NCBI GenBank assembly: GCA_023415835.1
Contig: JAEZJK010000080.1
Coordinates: 1-5,175 of the forward strand
DNA from: Bacillota bacterium
Lineage (GTDB): Bacteria; Bacillota; UBA4882; UBA8346
DNA length: 5,175 nt
Direction of reading: 5' to 3'
The first letter of the stretch is position 1, and every line of letters begins with the position of its first letter. The notes beneath the pieces are model-generated. The model saw nothing but the letters and a program-made list of their open reading frames with translations, was not told where the DNA came from and did not search any database. The translations under genes and the position numbers were made by a program. This document shows positions 1 through 4,732 of this stretch, in pieces.

Positions 1-84
1 TAGGTATTGTAAGATTAATAGAGCGGTGGCCCCGATTCCGGTAGTATAAGACAGCAGGCCAAACAGGAAATCAAAATATTTCAT
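1..84 (-). CDS. N-terminus of an unidentified membrane protein, cut by the left window edge
   Basis: The 28 codons that can be read begin MKYFDFLFGLLSYTTGIGA and are strongly hydrophobic from about residue 4 to 28, as expected for a first transmembrane helix or an uncleaved signal anchor. The ATG (84-82) is directly preceded by an in-frame TAA, so it is the earliest possible start. An AAAGGA motif lies about 13 bases upstream, which is a weak, distant ribosome binding site. The frame overlaps the last codons of a short open frame ending at 71, a geometry seen in translationally coupled genes. I do not recognise the family. The reading frame stays open to the edge, so it may be a real gene or the first piece of a remnant. 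Confidence 0.35.
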   Translation of the reverse strand, partial: MKYFDFLFGLLSYTTGIGATALLILQYL

Positions 85-157
85 TTACCGGTTTCAATCC
101 TTTCTTAAGCAGCTTGCGGGAACCCCAGGTCGATATACCTTCAAAAAGTTTGGAAAG
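71..157 (-). pseudogene. Possible C-terminal remnant of an unidentified protein
   Basis: An open stretch of 28 codons without its own start runs from just after a TAA (160-158) to a TGA at 73-71. It reads LSKLFEGISTWGSRKLLKKG and then LKPVNEIF, which looks like an ordinary soluble C-terminus with a basic amphipathic stretch. Its stop overlaps the start of the membrane-protein frame by 14 bases, suggesting that the two were once adjacent coupled genes. I cannot name a family. A frame this short can also arise by chance; the case rests on protein-like composition and on its place in a row of gene fragments. Confidence 0.2.
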
Positions 158-244
158 TTATCGGCTTTACAAGGGGTTCTTTTATTAAACAGAATAAACG
201 ATTTTTTTAGCCTATAAGGGAGTGTAAAAAGAAAAGGCCTCGAA

Positions 245-388
245 TCATAAAGTGAATAGAGCGACATCATAATCGGACAATTCATCGACCGGCCAGCTCC
301 CGGCGCGAGTGCTGGTTAAAAACATCACGCGAATTGTATCTTGCCTTTTAGCCCAGGCGATTGCTTTTTCAAGAATATCGGCTTTCAA
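245..388 (-). pseudogene. ANT(6)-type aminoglycoside 6-adenylyltransferase, N-terminal fragment
   Basis: Starting from TTG at 388, this frame encodes 47 residues beginning LKADILEKAIAWAKRQDTIR, followed by VMFLTSTRAGSW and DELSDYDVALFTL, then a stop. The TSTRA box and the SDYD pair match the nucleotidyltransferase signature (G/T-S-x-R-A ... D-Y-D) at the N-terminus of the streptomycin 6-adenylyltransferase (AadE/ANT(6)) family. Members of that family are about 280-300 residues long, so over 80 percent of the protein is missing. I found no continuation in the other two minus-strand frames down to position 90, so this is a deletion rather than a simple frameshift. An in-frame stop at 397-395 limits extension upstream and there is no good ribosome binding site. 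It should confer no resistance. Confidence 0.6.
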
Positions 389-406
389 AGTTAATCACCA
401 CTCTCT

Positions 407-532
407 TCAAACACGCGCGACAACCGAACCGTCTTGGGTGAAATCGAAGACTGTCTCGGAATTAACCTCGCCTCCCTCGGCTGTTGAAACTACACGCATT
501 TTTAAGCCATTCAACGAAATTGACTTTTCCAT
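407..532 (-). pseudogene. Truncated small protein of the family annotated 'N-acetylglutamate synthase'
   Basis: The ATG at 532-530 follows a strong GAGGAGAGG ribosome binding site and opens a 41-residue frame beginning MEKSISLNGLKMRVVSTAEG and continuing GEVNSETVFDFTQDGSVVARV before TGA. The GEVNSETVF-F-Q-G-V core resembles a family of about 100-110-residue Bacillota proteins often labelled 'n-acetylglutamate synthase', a label with little biochemical support. In that family the next residues form a glycine-rich turn (roughly Y-G/S-G-G) and a second beta-rich half, both absent here. The intact 5' end with its ribosome binding site and the missing 3' half point to truncation by deletion; the ANT(6)-like fragment begins about 20 bases later. 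A longer reading from 589 has no ribosome binding site and is not preferred. Confidence 0.55.
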
Positions 533-548
533 CAATAACCTCTCCTCT

Positions 549-665
549 TTAAGCTCCTGTCGATAGTGATTGGTTTTCAACATTATCAATTCTTAAAATC
601 CGAATTATTTCATTTGCTGTTTCCTTAATTGTCATATTGGTTGTATCAATACTAGACCCTGTCAT
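549..665 (-). pseudogene. Second kinase C-terminus, fragment of a paralogue of the 672-1160 gene
   Basis: After the stop codon of the upstream kinase-like gene, the same reading frame continues through two codons to an ATG (665-663) and 38 residues beginning MTGSSIDTTNMTIKETANEI. The segment IDTTNMTIKETANEIIRIL aligns without gaps to VDTTDMTVLEVVEKIRQII at the end of the upstream protein (D, T, T, M, T, E, I and I identical). It is therefore the 3' tail of a diverged paralogue, followed by an extra tail DNVENQSLSTGA. It lacks P-loop, lid and core, and no ribosome binding site precedes the ATG. The likely origin is recombination between paralogous genes or a collapsed tandem duplication. It overlaps the ribosome binding site region of the next fragment. 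Confidence 0.55.
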
Positions 666-671
666 TCTTTT

Positions 672-1160
672 TTATTTGATAATTTGTCTAATCTTTTCAA
701 CAACCTCTAAAACTGTCATATCCGTTGTATCGACTTTGATTGTGTTCATTGATTGATACAACTTAAGGCGCCGAATACTCTCCTCAACCGTTTGAACATT
801 ACGGCTGTCTTTCAGCATTCTTACTTTTAAGGCCTCTTCTGAACAAGTAATGGTAATTTTAAATAATTCAAATTCTAAATCTTTGAGCTTATCCAAGATC
901 ACTTCAAATATTGACTCCTGATGAATCACCCAACCGAAAACAATATAATCAAAGGTTGAGTTCTTTAAAAAATTCCGTAATAGATGAGTGATATTATCTT
1001 CAACCATTCTTTTATTTTCATCAGTAACTGTCCAGGGATTCATCATCCAGCACCAATCGCCGTCAAGCCAAACCACTTTTTCGAGTTTTTGATGCAGTTC
1101 CTTACAGATAGTAGTCTTCCCTACTCCCATGGTTCCGTTAATGATAATCAGTTTTTTCAT
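672..1160 (-). CDS. Small P-loop AAA-type ATPase / nucleotide-kinase-like protein
   Basis: This 162-residue protein begins MKKLIIINGTMGVGKTTICK. It has a Walker A motif (GTMGVGKT, residues 9-16) at the end of a first beta strand, a DGDWCW segment (33-38) where related kinases bind substrate, and a basic helical stretch (about 114-131, with R114, R120, R130 and R131) that could be the lid. The C-terminus is VDTTDMTVLEVVEKI (143-157). Length and layout match the small 'AAA family ATPase' proteins common in Bacillus and Clostridium, related to shikimate-, gluconate- and chloramphenicol-kinase folds. The true substrate is unknown. ATG at 1160 is chosen because GGGAGGA lies just upstream; the upstream TTG at 1172 falls beside that site. 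It lies 90 bases downstream of the isomerase-like gene on the same strand and may be co-transcribed with it. Confidence 0.8.
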   Translation of the reverse strand: MKKLIIINGTMGVGKTTICKELHQKLEKVVWLDGDWCWMMNPWTVTDENKRMVEDNITHLLRNFLKNSTFDYIVFGWVIHQESIFEVILDKLKDLEFELFKITITCSEEALKVRMLKDSRNVQTVEESIRRLKLYQSMNTIKVDTTDMTVLEVVEKIRQIIK

Positions 1161-1250
1161 TAATCCTCCCAAAAAGCCTAGTATTGCTGTATAAAGCGTT
1201 GAGTTACCTACTGGGCCGACTAAGGCAAATACTATTTATAACTAAAATCA

Positions 1251-2036
1251 TCAACGCCAGCGATTATCCAACATTTTAATAGACTCCCTAAGTGACTCAA
1301 CAGTCTTAACTTCTATTACAGTTTTCAAATCATGACTATTAGCAAATGAAAGCATTTCCTCAATATTAATTTCACCACTAAACAACAGCTGATGATCACT
1401 TTTACTGTTATAATCATGCAAATGCATATGGCCAATTTTATTTTCATGTTTCAGGATAATCTCTTTTTCTTGATAGCCTGTTTTGGCATCATGCCCCGTA
1501 TCCCAAGTGAAATTAATACCATCCAACCGGGCGAGCTTATCAATGGCTTCCGTAATAAATGAATAATGGAAGTTGCCGCTATTTTCAATACAAATCTTGA
1601 TCCTTGATTTTTCAGACACTTTCAATAACTCAATAAATGCAGCTTCTATGTTCAATAAAAACTGTTGTTGATATTTCTCATAAATCCAGACCTTTTGTTC
1701 GGGCAAAGTAAAATAGATCCCCGAATTGATATGAAGGTTTACCAAATTAACTTTTGCTTGAGACGCCCAAGTAATTGCTTCACAACAACGTTCCAGATTT
1801 CCCTGGCGAATCGATGGATGAAATGACGCCAAGTCGATTTCTTCCGGTAAATGCAGAGTAAATTCAATGTTTTTAGCCTCCGATATTTCTTTTATCAAAG
1901 TGGGAGATAGACTTTCCGGACAAAACTCAGGCATATTCATATTTAATTCAATAAACGAAAGCCCTAATTCTTCACACAAATCAACAGTCTTATCAATATC
2001 AGGCAATTCAATAAGTGTAGGCATTCCAAGCTTCAT
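1251..2036 (-). CDS. Sugar phosphate isomerase/epimerase-like TIM-barrel protein
   Basis: This 261-residue protein matches the AP endonuclease family 2 / xylose isomerase-like TIM barrel. Candidate metal and active-site residues follow the family order: LHLP (H62), NLHINSG (H102), IENSG (E151), WDTGHD (D179 and H182), HMHLHD (H205, H207) and IEVK (E242). Family members isomerise or epimerise sugars and inositols or cleave abasic DNA; the small size suggests the isomerase type, substrate unknown. ATG at 2036 is chosen: GGGAGGA (2051-2045) sits at good spacing and homologue-like sequence starts at MKLGMPTLIELPDIDK. A TTG at 2090 in the same frame has its own AGGAGGT (2102-2096) and would add 18 residues unlike the family. 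A third GGAGGAGA lies at 2083-2076. The gene probably belongs with the kinase-like gene downstream. Confidence 0.82.
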   Translation of the reverse strand: MKLGMPTLIELPDIDKTVDLCEELGLSFIELNMNMPEFCPESLSPTLIKEISEAKNIEFTLHLPEEIDLASFHPSIRQGNLERCCEAITWASQAKVNLVNLHINSGIYFTLPEQKVWIYEKYQQQFLLNIEAAFIELLKVSEKSRIKICIENSGNFHYSFITEAIDKLARLDGINFTWDTGHDAKTGYQEKEIILKHENKIGHMHLHDYNSKSDHQLLFSGEINIEEMLSFANSHDLKTVIEVKTVESLRESIKMLDNRWR

Positions 2037-2177
2037 TCGACAGATCCTCCCAAAATAACAAAGTAATACTTTATTTCTCCTCCAATACAAATTTTACCTC
2101 CTAATAACCAAGGTTTTATCTTATCTCTAACATTTACCGAGAGGCATGATCATGGCACGAATTTCTTCCTTAGAGTC

Positions 2178-2207
2178 TTAACGAAAGTTAATAATTAAGT
2201 TTATAAA
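2178..2207 (+). promoter_or_regulatory. Candidate sigma-A promoter for the 2214-2500 hairpin RNA
   Basis: A TTAACG hexamer at 2178-2183 (4 of 6 to TTGACA) and TATAAA at 2202-2207 (5 of 6 to TATAAT) are separated by 18 bases. Initiation would fall near 2214, about 13 bases before the first hairpin, so the transcript would be almost all structure. The surrounding DNA is very AT-rich, so chance matches are likely; the position relative to the hairpin block is what makes it worth noting. Confidence 0.35.
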
Positions 2208-2213
2208 ATTAGA

Positions 2214-2500
2214 TTACGTAAGGCACCGGACGTCAAGGAGGACGTCCGCGTGGCATGGGAACAGGAAGTTCCACGGCATCGGCATCTTAAACCATCCCTG
2301 AAGACGACTGCACGGAAGCAGGCGTCAATTAAAATAGCGCAAACATTCCTTCGGAGTGTCACGGATGTGTGTCCCAGGATGGGACGAAAAAGCGAGAGGA
2401 CAGGGATGTCCGGTAGCGGCAGGAGTTATTGCGGGGTCAAGGGCGGCAATCCGCCCTGCGCCGGGAGTTTGAGGGTGTGGCGCGACACCCTCAAGGAAAA
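2214..2500 (+). ncRNA. Candidate structured RNA: chain of hairpins with GGA loops
   Basis: This GC-rich block in AT-rich surroundings folds as a series of local hairpins on the plus strand. They are: CGGACGTC/GACGTCCG (2227-2248, loop AAGGAG); GGAAC/GTTCC (2258-2272, loop AGGAA); GACG-A-CTGC/GCAG-G-CGTC (2303-2326, loop ACGGAA); ACATTCC/GGAGTGT (2343-2359); GTCCC/GGGAC (2371-2385, loop AGGAT); GGACA/TGTCC (2398-2411, loop GGGA); GTAGC/GTTAT (2413-2429, loop GGCAGGA); AGGGCGG/CCGCCCT (2440-2457); and TTGAGGGTGT/ACACCCTCAA (2469-2494). Six loops contain GGA. By hand I count 14 GGA against about 7 TCC on this strand. GGA in hairpin loops is the CsrA/RsmA binding signature, so a CsrB/RsmZ-like sponge RNA is one reading. 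A palindromic interspersed repeat is the main alternative. No T-tract terminator follows the last long stem, so the 3' end is uncertain. A 119-codon GTG frame (2250-2609) crosses it but looks non-coding. Confidence 0.4.
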
Positions 2501-2666
2501 ACCTTCAATGACTTTGGGGGCGATTCCCAAAACAGTGTTTTCCCTACCCTCTCCCATTTCAATGATCCTCATTCTTTTTGAAGGGTTTACATTAAAAAAC
2601 CACCTATAAAGAGGATGGCTTTTAGAAAAATGATTCAATTTTTAACCAAATCGATTTCTCAATTGG
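2501..2666. other. Intergenic tail between the hairpin block and folC
   Basis: I see no gene here. Two mutually exclusive small stems, TTTGGG/CCCAAA (2513-2531) and AAAAC/GTTTT (2529-2541), follow the hairpin block. A TAACCAA/TTGGTTA stem (2643-2669) overlaps the folC stop codon but lacks a T-tract in either direction, so it is not a convincing intrinsic terminator. Pyrimidine-rich plus-strand sequence lies at about 2541-2580. Confidence 0.4.
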
Positions 2667-3956
2667 TTAGCTTCTAACCAGCGACTCCCTAAGATATCCG
2701 ACCAGATAAAGCGAGCCGCAGATCACCGCCAATTGATTATCGGTCTTTAACAGTAACTCCAAGGCTTTTTCCGGAACCGGCTCGGCTACAACCTCCACAC
2801 CCGATTCGGCAAAAGCTTGAATCAGGTCTTCCGTTGTGGAGCTTTTAGGGTCCGGGACCCTAGTGACGATTACCCGCCGGGCAACCGGGGCTAAAATCGC
2901 GGCCATCTCCGGCAAAGGCCGGTTGTTTAAAATACCCATCAAAAAGTCAGCCTTTTGGCCGGGATAAATCATGGTCAAAGACTCAACCAAGGCCCGCATC
3001 CCGTCGGGGTTATGGGCGCCATCCAAATAAAGTTTTAACGGTCCGTATCCGGGTATCCGCTCAAAGCGCCCCGGCCAATTGGCTTTGGCCAGACCGGCAA
3101 CCACGTTACTTTCAGTAAGATTAAGATTAACCCTGGATAGAAACTGGGTTCCGGCCAATAAGTTAAGGCAATTTGAAATCTGATGCCGCCCGGCCAGGCC
3201 AGTTTGAACGGTAAAAGGACCAAATGATGGATGGTCGGCCCTGAAATGGTTGCCCGTCTCGGTGATGACCGTTTGCCCTACTTTGAGGCTGCCGGCCAAA
3301 GAATAGGGAGCATTCCTGCTTATGGCGATATTCGTCAAATACTTTTCGATTTCGGGTTCCTGTATTCCGATGACCACCGGTACTCCCGGTTTAATGATCC
3401 CCGCTTTTTCAAAGGCGATCTTTTCCAAAGTGTCGCCCAGGTATTCCCGATGATCCAGGGCGATATGGGTAATCACCGCCAGGGCCGGGGTTACAACGTT
3501 GGTGGCGTCAAACCGGCCCCCCATTCCCACTTCGACTACGGCCACATCAACTCCCCGTCGGGCAAAATATAACAGCCCGACCGCCGTTCCCAGCTCAAAT
3601 TCGGTGGGAGAGCCGAAACCGTCGGCGGCCACTGCCTCAACTACCGGTTGTAGCTCGGTAACTAGCTCAGCCAAGTCGGCTTCCGGGATCAATTCTCCAT
3701 TAACGGTAACTCTCTCCCGGTAACTACTGAGATGGGGAGAGGTAAAACGCCCCACTTTCAAACCAACTTCCCGAAGGGTAAAGTCATAAAACGCCGCAGT
3801 CGAACCCTTGCCGTTGGTCCCGGCGATATGAACGATCCTGTACCGTTCCTGGGGGTTCCCGACCCGTCTTAATATCTCTCCGATCCGTTCCAAGCCGAGC
3901 TTGATTCCAAACTTGGAGCAGTCGTGAATATATTGCACCGCAGCTTGATAATCCAT
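2667..3956 (-). CDS. folC: Folylpolyglutamate synthase / dihydrofolate synthase
   Basis: This 429-residue Mur-ligase-family enzyme adds glutamate to folates (and, in bifunctional forms, to dihydropteroate) using ATP in the cytoplasm. Visible motifs in order are: the P-loop GTNGKGS (46-52), TSPHL (72-76) and ERVTVNG (81-87), EVGMGGRFDATN (142-153), the metal/ATP region ALDHREYLG (166-174), EKAG (183-186) with the lysine that is carbamylated in the family, GRHQISNCLNLLA (257-269) joining the domains, LDGAHNPDG (311-319) in the C-terminal domain, and SLYLVG (415-420) near the end. The length is normal (E. coli FolC is about 422). ATG at 3956 is chosen because GGAGAGG precedes it; the upstream in-frame TTG at 3968 is next to that site and has none of its own. 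It is divergent from trmL. Whether it also has dihydrofolate synthase activity cannot be settled from motifs alone. Confidence 0.96.
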   Translation of the reverse strand: MDYQAAVQYIHDCSKFGIKLGLERIGEILRRVGNPQERYRIVHIAGTNGKGSTAAFYDFTLREVGLKVGRFTSPHLSSYRERVTVNGELIPEADLAELVTELQPVVEAVAADGFGSPTEFELGTAVGLLYFARRGVDVAVVEVGMGGRFDATNVVTPALAVITHIALDHREYLGDTLEKIAFEKAGIIKPGVPVVIGIQEPEIEKYLTNIAISRNAPYSLAGSLKVGQTVITETGNHFRADHPSFGPFTVQTGLAGRHQISNCLNLLAGTQFLSRVNLNLTESNVVAGLAKANWPGRFERIPGYGPLKLYLDGAHNPDGMRALVESLTMIYPGQKADFLMGILNNRPLPEMAAILAPVARRVIVTRVPDPKSSTTEDLIQAFAESGVEVVAEPVPEKALELLLKTDNQLAVICGSLYLVGYLRESLVRS

Positions 3957-4016
3957 TGCCCTCTCCAAAAAAGAGGAAAAACGGTTTAACCCCGCTTCCC
4001 CCTAATACAATTTAAG

Positions 4017-4025
4017 TGTTATAAT
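4017..4025 (+). promoter_or_regulatory. Extended -10 promoter element, candidate for trmL
   Basis: TGTTATAAT combines a perfect TATAAT (4020-4025) with the upstream TG of an extended -10. The sequence at -35 (near 3996-4001, TTCCCC) is poor, which extended -10 promoters tolerate. Initiation near 4032 would give a leader of about 210 bases before trmL, containing the inverted repeat at 4087-4225. Confidence 0.4.
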
Positions 4026-4031
4026 AAAAAC

Positions 4032-4059
4032 ATTGTATCACAAAATAGAATTGAAACAA
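4032..4059 (-). promoter_or_regulatory. Candidate folC promoter
   Basis: On the minus strand, TTGTTT (4059-4054) and TACAAT (4037-4032; 5 of 6 to TATAAT) are spaced by 16 bases. Initiation near 4025 would leave a leader of about 70 bases before folC. It overlaps the start region of the plus-strand promoter, so the two directions could compete for RNA polymerase. The -35 match is weak. Confidence 0.35.
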
Positions 4060-4086
4060 AGGTGTGCGCTCACCCTTACCGGAATT

Positions 4087-4225
4087 CGTTACGCGTTACG
4101 AGGTAAACGTTACGCCGAAACCATTAAGTCCGTTCCAGGTAAAGTAGGCCATAAAAACCACCCATTATTTTTTTTAAGCCTGACAAACAAAGAGAAGCGT
4201 AACGCTGTACGTTCAACGCATAACG
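4087..4225. repeat. Imperfect inverted repeat (CGTTACG-type arms) in the trmL leader
   Basis: The left arm (4087-4116) contains CGTTACGCGTTACG and AACGTTACGCC; the right arm (4196-4225) contains AGCGTAACGC and CAACGCATAACG. Reverse-complementing one 30-base arm matches the other well at both ends (GCGTAACG and AACGC-TAACG) and poorly in the middle. The 79 bases between hold an AGGC/GCCT pair (4146-4149 with 4178-4181) enclosing an A-run and a T-run. The right arm ends eight bases before the trmL ribosome binding site. This could be a decayed MITE-like insertion or simply a patch of degenerate CGTTACG repeats; no target-site duplication was evident. Confidence 0.35.
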
Positions 4226-4232
4226 ATTTTAC

Positions 4233-4238
4233 GGAGGT
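4233..4238 (+). promoter_or_regulatory. Ribosome binding site of trmL
   Basis: GGAGGT lies five bases before the ATG at 4244. It fixes the start of trmL; the first residues MHIVLYQPEIPQNTGN match the normal family N-terminus. Confidence 0.85.
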
Positions 4239-4243
4239 CCCCA

Positions 4244-4702
4244 ATGCATATCGTTCTCTATCAACCGGAAATTCCCCAAAACACCGGAAACATCGCCCGG
4301 CTCTGCGCCGCTGCCCGGGCCGAACTACACTTAATTGAGCCCTTGGGATTTTTCTGGGACGATCAGCGTTTAAAACGAGCCGGCCTTGATTATTGGGAAT
4401 TGGTAAACATCAAACGCCACCTAAATTTCGAGGCTTACCGTTCACAATATCCGGAACAACGGTTCTTTTATGCCACTACCAAGGGGCGGCGGTCCTATTC
4501 CGATATCCAATACCTGCCAAACGATTCGCTGGTTTTCGGTCCCGAGACCCGCGGCCTGCCGCCGGAGATCCTAAGCCTCGATCCGGAGCGGAATATTAAA
4601 ATTCCAATGTTTCGCGAGGCCAGGTCCTTAAACCTAGCCAACTCGGTGGGGATTATTCTTTATGAAGCTTTACGCCAACAAAAATTTCCCGGGTTATTTT
4701 AA
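4244..4702 (+). CDS. trmL: tRNA (cytidine(34)-2'-O)-methyltransferase, SPOUT family
   Basis: This 152-residue protein is a TrmL/YibK-type SPOUT methyltransferase, which uses S-adenosylmethionine to methylate the 2'-hydroxyl of the wobble nucleotide in certain leucine tRNAs. The three family motifs are present: PEIPQNTGNIAR (8-19), LVFGPETRGLP (96-106) and IPMFREARSLNLANSVGIIL (120-139). The last two form the C-terminal trefoil knot that binds the methyl donor. EPLGFFWDDQRLKRAGLDYW (32-51) is also typical. The length matches E. coli TrmL (157), with no extra RNA-binding domain. It stands alone on the plus strand, divergent from folC, with a strong ribosome binding site and a stem-loop with T-tract about 110 bases after its stop. 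The assignment to TrmL rather than another SPOUT member is strong by overall resemblance. Confidence 0.95.
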   Translation: MHIVLYQPEIPQNTGNIARLCAAARAELHLIEPLGFFWDDQRLKRAGLDYWELVNIKRHLNFEAYRSQYPEQRFFYATTKGRRSYSDIQYLPNDSLVFGPETRGLPPEILSLDPERNIKIPMFREARSLNLANSVGIILYEALRQQKFPGLF

Positions 4703-4732
4703 TTGTTAACTGTATCCTGTGATATTTGTCGA

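Noticed and set aside
94..285. Minus-strand open frame of 63 codons in the fragment zone
   Set aside because: It overlaps the ANT(6)-like fragment in another frame, shows no motif, and its residues do not continue the adenylyltransferase family.
1161..1250. Promoter or terminator between the isomerase-like and kinase-like genes
   Set aside because: No -35/-10 pair with acceptable spacing and no stem with a T-tract could be found on the minus strand, so I leave the two genes as possibly co-transcribed.
1867..2058. Plus-strand open frame of 63 codons within the isomerase-like gene
   Set aside because: Antisense shadow of a gene with clear family motifs; no ribosome binding site or recognisable protein.
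2250..2609. Open frame of 119 codons on the plus strand with a GTG start and AAGGAGG upstream
   Set aside because: It runs through the whole palindromic block, has an arginine/proline/serine-rich composition with no recognisable fold or motif, and its ribosome binding site is part of hairpin 1. Kept only as an alternative in the findings.
2643..2669. Stem TAACCAA/TTGGTTA at the folC stop as an intrinsic terminator
   Set aside because: No T-tract follows on either strand, and the stem is short and A/T-rich.
3035..3723. Several open frames on either strand inside folC
   Set aside because: All are shadows of the folC coding sequence, whose motifs are complete along its length.
4033..4338. Open frame of 101 codons on the plus strand overlapping the start of trmL
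   Set aside because: It covers the inverted repeat and then enters trmL out of frame. It has no ribosome binding site, and trmL itself is unambiguous.
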